From Pseudomonas frederiksbergensis (lineage in GTDB: Bacteria; Pseudomonadota; Gammaproteobacteria; Pseudomonadales; Pseudomonadaceae), in the NCBI RefSeq assembly GCF_035751725.1, contig NZ_CP142104.1, forward strand, positions 1,054,001-1,118,000: a stretch of DNA of 64,000 nucleotides. The letters are read 5' to 3'. Shown one piece after another: positions 16,264-25,781 of the stretch; position 1 is the stretch's first letter, and the number at the start of each line of letters is the position of its first letter. Below the pieces are notes generated by a model. The model was not told the origin of the DNA and ran no database searches. It was given only the letters and a program-made list of their open reading frames with translations. The position numbers and the translations under genes are program-made.

Positions 16264-16968
16264 TTATTGCTGGGCGATGCTGTAGCCGTCGAATGCTTTC
16301 TGCTGTTGCAGCGCGGTGACGATGCTCTTGCGGGTGACCGGTTGTTCGGTGCCGTCGTTGTCCAGGAAGGTTTCGCTTTCCAGTTCGGCTTCGTCGCCTT
16401 CGCCGACGAAGTTGAAACCCAGGAACTCGAAGGCTTCGCGGTCGACGTTCGGCTTGGAGCGTGGCGTGCGCAGGGGCAGGGTGACGCTGATGCCGTCCTT
16501 GCTGATGATGAACACCTCGGCTTCCTTCTTGGGCCGCGAGGCCTTGCCCTTGCTGCCGCTCGGGTTGCTGATGGCCTGGTGGGTCTGGTTCAGCACTTTC
16601 AGGGCCAGGCCATAGACCAGCTCCTGGAAGTCTGCATCATCCTTGTAGCTGGAAAGTATGCGGCTGATGGGGAAGCGGCTGCTCAGGTCTTCCAGCGCCG
16701 CGAAATCGGCCGCCTCGGCGTCCTTGAGTTGCTTGAGCTGGCCCATCAGTTCGTAGGCTTTGTCATCATCGAACGCATCGTGGGCCTGGCGAATGGCGTT
16801 GCGCAGTTCGCGGATCTGGTCGCTTTCGCGGTTCGACTGGAACGCATCGAGGACCATCTCGCTGATGGTTTTGGCCTGGGGCAGATGCTGTGAAAGATTG
16901 ATGGAGTTTTCGTATTCCGCTTTGGACGACAGGGAAACCGGGGATTCAGCGGTATTGGAATCGGACAT
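16264..16968 (-). CDS. Conserved hypothetical protein
   Basis: A 234-residue cytoplasmic-looking protein with no signal peptide or membrane segment. The N-terminal half is strongly helical and charged (about residues 45-95, rich in E, Q, K and A, possibly a coiled coil). A basic linker (G-S-K-G-K-A-S-R-P-K-K) follows, and the C-terminal third looks beta-rich (E-V-F-I-I-S-K-D-G-I-S-V-T-L). I do not recognise a family. The ATG at 16968 is preferred; a start 15 codons upstream is also possible. It has coding character along its length and no obvious partner genes. Confidence 0.6.
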   Translation of the reverse strand: MSDSNTAESPVSLSSKAEYENSINLSQHLPQAKTISEMVLDAFQSNRESDQIRELRNAIRQAHDAFDDDKAYELMGQLKQLKDAEAADFAALEDLSSRFPISRILSSYKDDADFQELVYGLALKVLNQTHQAISNPSGSKGKASRPKKEAEVFIISKDGISVTLPLRTPRSKPNVDREAFEFLGFNFVGEGDEAELESETFLDNDGTEQPVTRKSIVTALQQQKAFDGYSIAQQ

Positions 16969-17088
16969 TGAAATTTCACTACTTCTGTTAGCTGGATGAG
17001 GCGAGAAAGGCATTGAGCTTTTTCCGGTCGCCTAATCTATTGGACGCGGGCAGCATTGTCACGGTCGGCGCGGTGGCCGGTACGTATT

Positions 17089-17859
17089 TCAGTCGCGCAT
17101 CAGTTCCATCAGCCGCAACGCATCCGGCGTCGCCGCGCCGCTGGCGGTGTTGTCGAAGATGCACCAGGTCGGCGTGGCCGCAGCGCTTTTCAATTGCTCC
17201 GCGAGCTGTTTCAGCCAGGCGTCCTCGTAAGGGGAATAGTAGATTCGCGGCGAGCCATGCAGACGGTAATAACGAATGCCACGCCAGCCGGCCGGTCGAT
17301 CACCTCCCGATAAGGGGGACGGATCTGCGGCCACACGAGCGATCCGCTCGTCCTCCAATATCGCCATGGCCTGCGGTGCGAGCCAGCTCGGGTGTCGGGG
17401 TTCGAGAACCGCGTGGCCCTGATATCGATCCCGCAAAACCTTGAAGAAGTGCTCGGCCTGGGTACTGTCGAAGGCCAGCGACGGCGGCAACTGAATCAAC
17501 AGGCAACCGAGTTTTTTCCCTAGCTGTGAACATTGCCCGAGGAACTCATCCACAAGTCCCTCGCAATCGTGCAAACGTCGCTCGTGGGTGATCTGCTTTG
17601 GCACCTTGACCGAAAAACGAAAGTCCGGCGTTACACTGTCCGCCCACTTTGCATAGGTGGCCGGGCGGTGCGGGCGATAGAAAGAACTGTTGATCTCCAC
17701 TGCCGGGAACCGTGCGCTGTAGCGCTGCAAATGGGTTCCTTCATCAGGAAATGCCGGCCAATATGCCCTGGGCAACGACCAGCCGGCGCAGCCCAGGAAA
17801 AGGTTCGAGGAGCGGGGGAGTCGAGTCGCCAATGTCAGAGAACCTGTTGCGGGGGACAA
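17089..17859 (-). CDS. DUF72 family protein (YecE-like)
   Basis: A 256-residue DUF72 protein. It shows the family pattern F-L-G-C-A-G-W-S near residue 21, then VEINSSFYRPH, FRFSVKVPKQITHERRL and, toward the C terminus, YYRLHGSPRIYYSPY and CIFDNTASGAATPDAL. The fold is TIM-barrel-like and the function is not known. No ATG is available near the expected N terminus, so translation may begin at the TTG at 17859 or a TTG nine codons later. It stands alone between a hypothetical gene and a diguanylate cyclase gene. Confidence 0.82.
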   Translation of the reverse strand: MSPATGSLTLATRLPRSSNLFLGCAGWSLPRAYWPAFPDEGTHLQRYSARFPAVEINSSFYRPHRPATYAKWADSVTPDFRFSVKVPKQITHERRLHDCEGLVDEFLGQCSQLGKKLGCLLIQLPPSLAFDSTQAEHFFKVLRDRYQGHAVLEPRHPSWLAPQAMAILEDERIARVAADPSPLSGGDRPAGWRGIRYYRLHGSPRIYYSPYEDAWLKQLAEQLKSAAATPTWCIFDNTASGAATPDALRLMELMRD

Positions 17860-17905
17860 AGCTGTGACCGCAACAAACGGCTCATGGATTCATTCAATTG
17901 CTGCT

Positions 17906-18919
17906 TCAGTTACAGATGACGTTCTTGCCGGCCATCTTGGAGCGATACAGCGCCTGGTCCGCCCGATCCATCAGTACTTCCTGCGTTTCGTCTTCGAGTC
18001 GTTGCACCACGCCAAAGCTCATGGTGATCTGGAAGTCGCCCACCGGGAGCAGGTCGGACAGGCCTCGGCGAACGGTTTCAGCCATCAGGACTGCATCGGC
18101 CAACGACGTGTTTGGCAGAATCATGATGAATTCATCGCCGCCCCAGCGCACCAACAGGTCACCGTCGCGCTCACAGCGTTTGACCGCCTGCACCACCTGC
18201 ACCAGCGCTGCGTCACCAAAGGCGTGGCCGTAGCGATCGTTGATGTCCTTGAAATCATCGATGTCCATGGCGATCAGCGACAACGGTTCGCGAAAGCGCT
18301 GGGCGCGCTCACAGGCCAGTGGCAGTGCTTGCTCCAGGCGATATCTGTTGGCGACCAGGGTCAGCGCATCGGTTTCGGCCAGCCTGCGGTTTTCGTCGAG
18401 TTGGATTTGCAGTTGATGATTGACCCGCGACAGTTCGCGGGTGCGCTCTTCGATGATCGCTTCCAGGGATTTGTTACGTCGTTCGAGTTGCTCGAACAGC
18501 CGCTTCTTGTCGTCGATGCTGCGGTGCGCGCCGATCATTCGGGCCACGCTGCCGTCGGGGTTGCGGGCGATCACGTAGCCGCGGTCTTCGATCCAGATAT
18601 AGGAACCGTCATGGGCCCGGCAGCGGTATTCGGCTTGATATTTCGACGACCGCTGTTCCAGGTAATCGTCGAACAGGGCCATTACCTGGGGGTAATCCTC
18701 CGGATGGATCACACTCTCCCACGTCAGCACGGTGTTGCTCAGGGAATGGGGCGTGTAGCCGAGCATCGTGTACCAACCGGGGTTGCGATAGACGAACCCG
18801 GTATTGGCGTTCCAGTCCCAAATGCCGTCGCTGACCAGCTCCATGATGGTGTGCAGCACGCTTTCGTCCAGATCGGACAAGTCGAACCGCAGCAAATCGA
18901 TCTTCGAGGCGTCGTCCAT
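17906..18919 (-). CDS. PAS-GGDEF diguanylate cyclase
   Basis: A 337-residue cytosolic protein with an N-terminal PAS domain plus PAC segment (about residues 15-140), a coiled linker (about 135-175) and a GGDEF domain (about 175-335). The active-site motif is intact (WGGDEFIMI). The allosteric inhibition site R-x-x-D (R-D-G-D) sits exactly five residues before it. It should therefore be an active, product-inhibited synthase of cyclic di-GMP. The signal read by the PAS domain is unknown. Stand-alone gene. Confidence 0.9.
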   Translation of the reverse strand: MDDASKIDLLRFDLSDLDESVLHTIMELVSDGIWDWNANTGFVYRNPGWYTMLGYTPHSLSNTVLTWESVIHPEDYPQVMALFDDYLEQRSSKYQAEYRCRAHDGSYIWIEDRGYVIARNPDGSVARMIGAHRSIDDKKRLFEQLERRNKSLEAIIEERTRELSRVNHQLQIQLDENRRLAETDALTLVANRYRLEQALPLACERAQRFREPLSLIAMDIDDFKDINDRYGHAFGDAALVQVVQAVKRCERDGDLLVRWGGDEFIMILPNTSLADAVLMAETVRRGLSDLLPVGDFQITMSFGVVQRLEDETQEVLMDRADQALYRSKMAGKNVICN

Positions 18920-19020
18920 CGTTGTTCCTCAATCAGCCCTGATATCAAAATGCTCTCCAGGCGTGAAGAGTAGCCGATGGGGCGCGGCGTCACTAGCAGC
19001 AGACGCAGGCGGGGTTGCCT

Positions 19021-19052
19021 TTGTGGCGAGGGGATCTATCCCCTCGCCACAA
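19021..19052. repeat. REP palindrome (GTGGCGAGGGGAT family)
   Basis: A perfect 14-bp inverted repeat, TTGTGGCGAGGGGA, around a TCTA loop. Same family as 2677, 22218 and 31595. Confidence 0.8.
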
Positions 19053-19054
19053 CA

Positions 19055-19969
19055 TCACTCGCCTGGGGAGTGGGGTTTGCCCCATTTCTCCAAAGCAAAC
19101 TCGACGAAACTGCGCAGTTTCGGCAAACGGTAGCGATCCTGGGCGTACATCAAGCTCATCGGCCGATGGGGCAATTGATAGTCCTGCAGCAGCGCCACCA
19201 GATGGCCTTCTTGCAGATCTTTTTCCACCAGCGCGTCGGGCAGCAACACCACGCCCATGCCGGCCAGCGCCGCACGGTGCAGCCCCGAGGAGCTGTTGAT
19301 CAGCATCGGCCCGGTCACCGGGACTTTGATTTCCCCTTCGGCGCCGATGGGCCAGTGCTCCTGGGCGAAGCGCCATTCGTCGCCGGCGGAGTAGGCAAAC
19401 GACAGGCAATCGTGGTGTTGCAGATCGTCTGGCTTGAGCGGCGTGCCTCGCCGTGCCAGGTAAGCCTTTGACGCACAGATGGTCAAGGTGTAGTCCACCA
19501 AGGGGCGGACAATCAACTTTGGATCGGGGAGCCCCAGGCGGATGGCGACGTCGAAGCCGTGGTCGAGCAGGTCGAGGCGTTGGTTGGTCAATACGACGTC
19601 AAGCTTGACCTGTGGATAACGTTGGCTGAATTGCGCCAGCGCCGGTGCCAGGCGCTCCGTGCCGAAGGTCAGTGGCGCGGTGATGCGCAGGGTGCCGGTG
19701 GGATCGCCTTGGGTCTGTTCCGCCAGGCGTTCGGAGTCCGCGACCAGCCCGAGCACTTCCAGGCACCGCTGGTAATAGGCTGAGCCGAATTCCGTCAGGC
19801 GCTGGCGACGTGTCGTACGGTTGATCAGGCGCACACCGAGACGTTGCTCCAGCGCACGAAGATGATTGCCTACCATGGTGGTGGACATTTCGCAGGCCTG
19901 GGCTGCCGCTGTCAGGCTGCCGGTCTCCACGACTTTCACGTAAACGGTCATTGCCTGGAACAGGTCCAT
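19055..19969 (-). CDS. LysR-family transcriptional regulator
   Basis: A 304-residue LysR regulator with a winged helix-turn-helix at about residues 2-60 (TGSLTAAAQACEMSTTMVGN, then HLRALEQRLG) and a substrate-binding domain (about 90-300). The ATG at 19969 is chosen because the HTH begins right after it; an earlier start adds 16 residues. It is divergent from a class III aminotransferase gene 98 bases away, its most likely target by position. The effector is unknown. Confidence 0.88.
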   Translation of the reverse strand: MDLFQAMTVYVKVVETGSLTAAAQACEMSTTMVGNHLRALEQRLGVRLINRTTRRQRLTEFGSAYYQRCLEVLGLVADSERLAEQTQGDPTGTLRITAPLTFGTERLAPALAQFSQRYPQVKLDVVLTNQRLDLLDHGFDVAIRLGLPDPKLIVRPLVDYTLTICASKAYLARRGTPLKPDDLQHHDCLSFAYSAGDEWRFAQEHWPIGAEGEIKVPVTGPMLINSSSGLHRAALAGMGVVLLPDALVEKDLQEGHLVALLQDYQLPHRPMSLMYAQDRYRLPKLRSFVEFALEKWGKPHSPGE

Positions 19970-20067
19970 TATCAAGCTCTGTTTATAAATGATTGAAGTA
20001 AATCGGCGTTTATCCATCAGTAGTGGCTAACCATACTGGAAAAAACCACCCGATGGAGCTAGATGTC

Positions 20068-21243
20068 ATGACCGCCACCTGCTTGATGACCACCTACCAA
20101 CCCCTGGCGCTGAGTTTCACCCATGGGCTGGGCACGCGCCTGTGGGACCAGGATGGGCGCGAGTACCTCGACGCGGTGGCGGGTGTGGCGGTGACCAACG
20201 TCGGGCATTCCCATCCCCGGTTGGTGGCGGCCATCAGTGAACAGGCTGGCCTGCTGCTGCACACATCGAACCTGTACAGCATCGACTGGCAGCAAAAACT
20301 GGCCCGCAAGCTCACGCAGCTTTCAGGAATGGAGCGGGTGTTTTTCAACAACTCCGGAGCCGAGGCGAACGAAACCGCGTTGAAACTGGCCCGTCTGCAT
20401 GGATGGCACAAAGGCATCGAGCGGCCGCTGGTCGTGGTCATGGACAACGCCTTCCATGGGCGCACCTTGGGCACGATGTCTGCCAGCGACGGCCCATCGG
20501 TACGGCTTGGCTTTAACCAGTTGCCGGGGGATTTCGTCAAGGTGCCGTTTGGTGACCTTGCGGCGCTGGACAAAATCCAGCAAGCCCATGGCGAGCGTAT
20601 CGTCGCGATCCTGGTGGAGCCGATCCAAGGGGAAAGTGGCGTGCAGCTCGCACCGCCGGGTTACCTGCGGGCCCTGCGGGATCTGTGCAGCCGGCGCGCC
20701 TGGCTGTTGATGCTCGATGAGATCCAGACCGGCATCGGTCGCACCGGCCAGTGGTTCGCGTTCCAGCACGAGGACATCGTGCCGGACGTCATGACCCTCG
20801 CCAAAGGCTTGGGCAACGGTGTTCCCATTGGTGCCTGCCTGGCGCGGGGCAGGGCCGCCGAGCTGTTCACGCCCGGCAGTCATGGCAGCACGTTTGGCGG
20901 CAATCCCTTGGCCTGCCGCGTGGGTTGCACGGTATTGGACATCATCGAGGAGCAAGGCCTGCCGGAAAACGCCGAGCGTCAGGGGGCGCAGTTGCTCAGC
21001 CGGCTGCGTGCCGAACTGGCCGACAATCCCAACGTCCTGGAGATTCGTGGACAAGGGTTGATGATTGGCGTCGAGCTCAAGCAGCCGGTGCGCGACCTGA
21101 CGCTCCTAGCCGCCCGTGACCATGGGCTGCTGATCAACGTGACCCGGGGCAAGACCATCCGCTTGTTGCCGCCGCTGACCATTGACGGGCGGGAAGCGGA
21201 GATGATCGCCAGGGGCGTGAGCCGCAGTTTAGCGCAGGCGTGA
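20068..21243 (+). CDS. Class III PLP aminotransferase, ArgD-like
   Basis: A 391-residue acetylornithine/succinylornithine-type aminotransferase. Key elements are the phosphate-binding [22 protein letters not shown], the PLP aspartate in [12 protein letters not shown] and the Schiff-base lysine in [13 protein letters not shown]. The C terminus has RLLPPLTI. Family members move amino groups from omega-amino groups of ornithine-like substrates to 2-oxoglutarate. Since no arginine biosynthesis gene is adjacent, this may be a catabolic paralogue rather than the main argD. GGAG lies ten bases before the ATG. Probably controlled by the divergent LysR regulator. Confidence 0.85.
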   Translation: MTATCLMTTYQPLALSFTHGLGTRLWDQDGREYLDAVAGVAVTNVGHSHPRLVAAISEQAGLLLHTSNLYSIDWQQKLARKLTQLSGMERVFFNNSGAEANETALKLARLHGWHKGIERPLVVVMDNAFHGRTLGTMSASDGPSVRLGFNQLPGDFVKVPFGDLAALDKIQQAHGERIVAILVEPIQGESGVQLAPPGYLRALRDLCSRRAWLLMLDEIQTGIGRTGQWFAFQHEDIVPDVMTLAKGLGNGVPIGACLARGRAAELFTPGSHGSTFGGNPLACRVGCTVLDIIEEQGLPENAERQGAQLLSRLRAELADNPNVLEIRGQGLMIGVELKQPVRDLTLLAARDHGLLINVTRGKTIRLLPPLTIDGREAEMIARGVSRSLAQA

Positions 21244-21395
21244 AACGTCTTCGATCGGGCGGCGACCGATGTTTTTCAGTCGGGGCGAAGCGCAGCGCAA
21301 CACGACGGAATTTTTAACGATTGCCGCGTTCCAACGCCAGCCAGAGTCGATTGCCTACACTTTGGCAACCAGACTGAAAATCCCAGGAGCACTCC

Positions 21396-22130
21396 ATGTT
21401 CACCTCGCGTCGCTTGATCGTTGTCGCTACTGCTGTGGCCTTGTTGTCCGGCTGTGCGTCGCCCAACCCCTATGACAACCAGGGCCAGGCCTCTACCGAA
21501 TCGTCGGGCATGAGCAAAACCGCCAAGTACGGTGGCCTCGGAGCATTGGCGGGGGCGTTGGCCGGTGCGGCCATCGGTCACGATAACCGTGGCAAGGGCG
21601 CGCTGATCGGCGCAGCGGTGGTGGGGGCTTCCGCTGCCGGCTACGGCTACTACGCCGACCAACAGGAAAAGAAACTGCGCGCCAGCATGGCCAATACCGG
21701 CGTTGAAGTGCAGCGCCAGGGTGACCAGATCAAGCTGATCATGCCGGGCAACATCACCTTCGCCACCGACTCGGCGAACATCGCGTCCAGCTTCTACCAG
21801 CCGCTGAACAACCTGGCCAACTCCCTCAAGGAGTTCAACCAGAACCAGATCGAAATCGTCGGCTACACCGACAGCACCGGCAGCCGCCAGCACAACATGG
21901 ACCTGTCCCAGCGCCGTGCCCAAAGCGTGGCGAACTACCTGACGGCCCAAGGCGTGAGCGGTGCCAACCTGTCGGCCCGTGGCGCCGGCCCGGACAACCC
22001 GGTGGCAAGCAACGCCGACGTCAATGGTCGCGCGCAAAACCGTCGGGTCGAGGTTAATCTCAAGGCTATTCCGGGTCAGCAATACCAGGCACCGCAGCAG
22101 CAGGGGCAGACTTACCAGCAGTATCCATAA
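21396..22130 (+). CDS. OmpA-family outer-membrane lipoprotein with glycine zipper
   Basis: A 244-residue lipoprotein. The signal peptide ends in LLSGC with lipidated Cys20. A glycine-zipper stretch spans about residues 45-80, followed by an OmpA-like peptidoglycan-binding domain (about 115-225: VGYTDSTGS, N-M-D-L-S-Q-R-R-A, and NRRVEVNLK near the end). The tail is Gln-rich. It resembles YiaD-type proteins that tether the outer membrane to peptidoglycan. It is followed by a strong terminator. Confidence 0.9.
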   Translation: MFTSRRLIVVATAVALLSGCASPNPYDNQGQASTESSGMSKTAKYGGLGALAGALAGAAIGHDNRGKGALIGAAVVGASAAGYGYYADQQEKKLRASMANTGVEVQRQGDQIKLIMPGNITFATDSANIASSFYQPLNNLANSLKEFNQNQIEIVGYTDSTGSRQHNMDLSQRRAQSVANYLTAQGVSGANLSARGAGPDNPVASNADVNGRAQNRRVEVNLKAIPGQQYQAPQQQGQTYQQYP

Positions 22131-22149
22131 CGGCTGGGCGGCAAACGAT

Positions 22150-22187
22150 AACGGGGGGCCATGCTTGCATGGCCCCCCGTTTTTTTT
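22150..22187 (+). terminator. Strong Rho-independent terminator
   Basis: AACGGGGGGCCATG pairs with CATGGCCCCCCGTT around CTTG and is followed by a run of T, about 20 bases after the OmpA-type gene. Confidence 0.93.
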
Positions 22188-22217
22188 GCCAGTTTCATCC
22201 AGCTTGGCGCTGAACTT

Positions 22218-22351
22218 TTGTGGCGAGGGGATTTATCCCCGCTGGGCTGCGCAGCAGCCCCAAAACAGCCAATTCAGTCAGCCTGACACACCGAGTAACT
22301 TGATTTGAGGGCCGCTTCGCGCCCCAGCGGGGATAAATCCCCTCGCCACAA
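22218..22351. repeat. REPIN (GTGGCGAGGGGAT family)
   Basis: Two inverted REPs (TTGTGGCGAGGGGATTTATC from 22218, and its mirror ending at 22351) extend inward as complementary arms for more than 30 bases. They enclose a spacer that itself contains GCTGCGCAGC. It lies between the terminator of the lipoprotein gene and the end of ehuA. Confidence 0.85.
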
Positions 22352-22380
22352 TAGTGTTCACTTGAGTGATGGGGAGGGCA

Positions 22381-23250
22381 TCAATTCGCTTCTTTCACCG
22401 CACTCAAGAACGCACACGTGCGCTCCTGCTGCGGGTTCTCGAAGATCTGCGCCGGCGTGCCCTGCTCATGAATCTGCCCCTTGTAGAAGAAGCACACCCG
22501 ATCAGCGAATTCTCGCGCAAACCCCATCTGGTGGGTCACCATCAGCATCGTCAGGTTGTGCTCGGCACCCAGCTTGCGGATCACATTCAAGACCTCGCCG
22601 CACAGCTCCGGATCGAGCGCGGACGTCACTTCGTCAAACAGCATCACTTTGGGCCGCATCGCCAGCGCCCGGGCAATCGCCACCCGTTGTTGCTGGCCGC
22701 CGGACAACTGCGACGGGTAATGGTCGAGCTTGTTGCCCAGCCCCACCAGTTCCAGCAGGTCGGCAGCGCGTTCCCGGGCCTCTTTCGGGTTCATGCCCAG
22801 CACCTGCACCGGCGCTTCGATGACGTTTTGCAGCGCGGTCATGTGGGGGAACAGGTTGAAGCTCTGGAACACCATGCCGATCTTGCCGCGCACCCGGCGA
22901 ATGTGTCGGTCGTTGGCCGGCACCAGCACGCCGTTGCGATTGGGCATGTGGGTCAGTGAGTCATCCTCGACGCGGATCTGGCCCTGGTCGATGCCTTCCA
23001 GGGTCATCAGCACCCGCAGTAGGGTGGACTTGCCCGAGCCGCTCGGGCCGATGATCGCGACTTTTTCACCGGGTGCGACATCCAGGTTCAGATGGTCGAG
23101 TACCGTGAAGCTGCCGTAGCTTTTGGTCACGTCCTGGAAACTCACAATCGGCCGGGACGGTGTCGGAATCTGCATGGCCGGGGCCTCCTGCTGTGACGCC
23201 AGCGTGCTGCGCCGGGACAAATCGGTGGGCGTGGAGAGGGGTAAAGTCAT
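22381..23250 (-). CDS. ehuA: Ectoine/hydroxyectoine ABC transporter ATP-binding subunit
   Basis: A 289-residue polar amino acid-type ABC ATPase. It has Walker A GPSGSGKSTLLR, a Q-loop, the signature LSGGQQQRVAIARALA, Walker B VMLFDEVTSALD and the switch His in VTHQMG. A 30-residue N-terminal extension precedes the domain. An internal start at M26 is possible, but GGAGC before the ATG at 23250 supports the longer form. It overlaps the ehuD stop (TAATG). It powers the EhuC/EhuD permease. The ectoine assignment comes from the adjoining eut/doe genes. Confidence 0.85.
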   Translation of the reverse strand: MTLPLSTPTDLSRRSTLASQQEAPAMQIPTPSRPIVSFQDVTKSYGSFTVLDHLNLDVAPGEKVAIIGPSGSGKSTLLRVLMTLEGIDQGQIRVEDDSLTHMPNRNGVLVPANDRHIRRVRGKIGMVFQSFNLFPHMTALQNVIEAPVQVLGMNPKEARERAADLLELVGLGNKLDHYPSQLSGGQQQRVAIARALAMRPKVMLFDEVTSALDPELCGEVLNVIRKLGAEHNLTMLMVTHQMGFAREFADRVCFFYKGQIHEQGTPAQIFENPQQERTCAFLSAVKEAN

Positions 23251-23906
23251 TAGCGTAGCTCCATGCGCGTTTCAAGGCGCCGTACCAGATAAGCCAAGGC
23301 GAGGCTCAGGGCGAGGAAGAACAGGCCGACCAGGGTGATCGGTTCCAGGTAGCGGAAGTGCTCGGAACCGATGTTCTTGGCCTGCTGCATGATTTCCACC
23401 ACGGTGATCGCCGACAGCACCGGCGTGTCCTTGAGCATCGCCACCAGATAATTGCCCAGCGGCGGCACGATGGGGCGCAATGCCTGGGGCAGGATGATGT
23501 TGCGGTAGGCGTCGTACGGCGCGATGTTCAATGCCGTCACCGCTTCCCATTGCGCCCGCGGCACCGCGTCGAGACCGCTGCGATAGACCTCGGCGATGTA
23601 GCAGGCGTAGTGCAGGCCGATGCCGAGGATGCCGACCTGCATGGCCGTCAGGCTAAGACCGTAGTTGGGCAGCACGTAGTAGAGGAAATACACCTGGATC
23701 AGCAGCGGCGTGCTGCGGATGAACTCGATCACCGCCGTGGCCGGCCACGACAGCCAGAACCTGCGGCTGCGTCGGCCAATCGCCAGGAACAGCCCCAGCA
23801 CGATCGCGATCAAAAAACCGATCAACGTGATGCCCACGGTGTTGAGGGAGGCGCGCAGCAAGTCCGGCAGGATTTGCGCGGCGTAGGACCAGTCGAACAA
23901 CGTCAT
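23250..23906 (-). CDS. ehuD: Ectoine/hydroxyectoine ABC transporter permease
   Basis: A 218-residue HisM-type permease with about five transmembrane helices. The EAA loop runs from R-A-Q-W-E-A-V-T-A-L through ILPQALRPIVPPLGNYL, which couples to the ATPase. It overlaps ehuC by ATGA and ehuA by one base, so the genes are translationally coupled. It forms the membrane channel with EhuC. Which permease is C and which D is by convention. Confidence 0.84.
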   Translation of the reverse strand: MTLFDWSYAAQILPDLLRASLNTVGITLIGFLIAIVLGLFLAIGRRSRRFWLSWPATAVIEFIRSTPLLIQVYFLYYVLPNYGLSLTAMQVGILGIGLHYACYIAEVYRSGLDAVPRAQWEAVTALNIAPYDAYRNIILPQALRPIVPPLGNYLVAMLKDTPVLSAITVVEIMQQAKNIGSEHFRYLEPITLVGLFFLALSLALAYLVRRLETRMELR

Positions 23907-24562
23907 GACAGACCTCCACGCATCCGGCCCCGGCTCAGCCGCCGCTCGATGTTGCGCATGCCGAAGTTGATGGCCTGGGCGAGGATGAAATACATCACCA
24001 GCGCCAGGCTGAAAATTTCCAGGGTCTGGAATGTCGCCTGATCCAACTGGCGCGCCCGGAAGCTCAGGTCCGACAAGGTGATCAGCGACACCAGCGAGGT
24101 GTTCTTCAACAACTCGATCAGCAAATTAGTGCCCGGTGGAATCGCTGCCAGCAACGCCTGGGGCAGGATGATGCGCTTGAAGCGCGTGAAGCCGCTGAAA
24201 TTCAACGCCGTGCAGGCTTCGTATTGGCCCTTGGCGACCGAACTGATGGCGCCGCGCATCACCTCGGCCCCATAGGCGCCAATGTGCAGGCCCAGGCCGA
24301 CGATCGCCACGGCGTAAGGGCTCAACTCGATGTTGAAGGGCGGCAGCGGCAGTACGAAGAACAGCCAGAACAACTGCACCAGCAGCGACGTACCTCGGAA
24401 CACTTCGATGTAAGTGATGGAAAACCAGCGCAACGCGCGCCACGGCGACAGCCGCCCGAGGGCTGCGAGTACCGCTGCGACAATCGCCAGCAGCGAGCCG
24501 AAGAAGGTCACCTGGAGCGTGACCCAGGCCCCTTGAATCAATAACGGAAGTAATTCGCCCAT
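23903..24562 (-). CDS. ehuC: Ectoine/hydroxyectoine ABC transporter permease
   Basis: A 219-residue HisM-type permease with about five transmembrane helices. Its EAA loop is K-G-Q-Y-E-A-C-T-A-L followed by RIILPQALLAAIPPGTN. It is the partner of EhuD. It begins about 70 bases after the binding-protein gene, within the same minus-strand operon ehuB-C-D-A. Confidence 0.84.
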   Translation of the reverse strand: MGELLPLLIQGAWVTLQVTFFGSLLAIVAAVLAALGRLSPWRALRWFSITYIEVFRGTSLLVQLFWLFFVLPLPPFNIELSPYAVAIVGLGLHIGAYGAEVMRGAISSVAKGQYEACTALNFSGFTRFKRIILPQALLAAIPPGTNLLIELLKNTSLVSLITLSDLSFRARQLDQATFQTLEIFSLALVMYFILAQAINFGMRNIERRLSRGRMRGGLS

Positions 24563-24634
24563 GGTTCAACCCGATATCCGATGAAGCAGGGAACAGGCAT
24601 CACGCCAGCGCGTCATGCCCGTTTCGGCGTGCCG

Positions 24635-25492
24635 TCAGGGCTGAGCGCAGAGCTCGGCCGCGGTCTTGCTGGTGACGTTGGATTTGTCGAAACCGAATGG
24701 CGCGACGGCCTTGAGGTGTTCTTCCGAACCCAGCCACTTTTTCAGCTCGGCGTTGACCGCGTCCCGCAGGTCCTTGTCTTCGGGGCGGAAGGCCAGGGCG
24801 CCGTAGCCGATGTGGGACGGGTCGTCCTTGAATTCCGTCATTGCCTCGACCTTGTCGCCGCCCTTGCTGGCCAGGCCTTTCATGGTCAGTTGCGTGCCGA
24901 CGGCGGCGTCGGCGCGACCGGCGCGCACGGCTTGCAGCTGTGCGGTGGTGTCGGGAACCTGGAGAATCTGTTCGTCCTTGACCCCGGAATCGCGGGCATA
25001 CGCCAGGTTCACCGTACCGGCCATGATGGCCAACTTGACGTCCGGTTGCTTGGCGATGTCTTCATAACTATGGAGCTTTTTCGGGTTGCCCTTGGCCACG
25101 AGCAACGCGTCGGGCAACTGGTACTGCGGATCGGTGAACAATACTTGCTTGCAGCGCGCCGGGGTGATGTACATGCCGGCGGCAATCACGTCGAAGCGCC
25201 CGGCGCGCAGGCCAGGGATCAGCGAGCCCCATTCGGTGAGCACGCCGTTGACCTGCTTGATGCCCATCTTGGCGAAGATGATCTTGGCGATCTCCGGCGA
25301 TTCGCCGGTGACGGTGCCGTCGGTTTCGGTAAAGGCGAACGGGGTTTCGTTGGCGTAGCCGATCCGGATGCTGCTGTTGCTTTTGACGGTGTCCAGGGTG
25401 GCCGCTTGAACGCTGCCGGCCAGGCCCAGTACGGCACAGGTCAACAAGAGCCTACGCAAGGGCGCGCAGTTGCCGGGAAGAAAATTGCTCAT
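24635..25492 (-). CDS. ehuB: Ectoine/hydroxyectoine substrate-binding protein
   Basis: A 285-residue periplasmic solute-binding protein of the polar amino acid family (SBP_bac_3). The signal peptide (about residues 1-30) is followed by the first lobe I-R-I-G-Y-A-N-E-T-P-F-A-F. Known EhuB proteins bind ectoine through aromatic residues; Y and F residues at the equivalent early positions are present, but I cannot confirm the pocket. First gene of the importer operon and divergent from the MocR-type regulator, with a shared 289-base control region. Confidence 0.86.
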   Translation of the reverse strand: MSNFLPGNCAPLRRLLLTCAVLGLAGSVQAATLDTVKSNSSIRIGYANETPFAFTETDGTVTGESPEIAKIIFAKMGIKQVNGVLTEWGSLIPGLRAGRFDVIAAGMYITPARCKQVLFTDPQYQLPDALLVAKGNPKKLHSYEDIAKQPDVKLAIMAGTVNLAYARDSGVKDEQILQVPDTTAQLQAVRAGRADAAVGTQLTMKGLASKGGDKVEAMTEFKDDPSHIGYGALAFRPEDKDLRDAVNAELKKWLGSEEHLKAVAPFGFDKSNVTSKTAAELCAQP

Positions 25493-25704
25493 CGATAAAA
25501 TCTCCTGTTTCTTGTGGATCCGTCAGCGGACGGTTCTGTGTTAGGAGGCAGTGTGACAAGAGCAAAACGTACGGCGGCGGATCCGGGCGGGGCCTGGAAA
25601 CGGTAACAGCGCCGGTACAGGTCGATCCGGCTTTTTGTCGGGGTAATGAACCCGCCTGGAGGACGACCGTGGACCGAGCATACAAAAGCCCCGGCGCGGA
25701 TTGT

Positions 25705-25720
25705 ATTGCACTAGGACAAT
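25705..25720. promoter_or_regulatory. Candidate EnuR/EhuR operator before the regulator gene
   Basis: ATTGCACTAGGACAAT is an imperfect dyad of the form ATTG-NN-CTAG-NN-CAAT. A near copy lies at the same distance (about 60 bases) before eutB. It sits in the divergent gap between ehuB and the MocR-type gene, where it could control both. Confidence 0.6.
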
Positions 25721-25781
25721 TGCTTTGCCGCCATGGCCGCGCAATGCTGTGCGCACCCGTTCTCATGCCGGTTGCAGCGTT

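Noticed and set aside
20068..21243. Biosynthetic argD as the gene name
   Set aside because: Enzyme family fits, but there are no arginine genes nearby and a dedicated LysR-type gene is adjacent, so a catabolic paralogue is equally likely.
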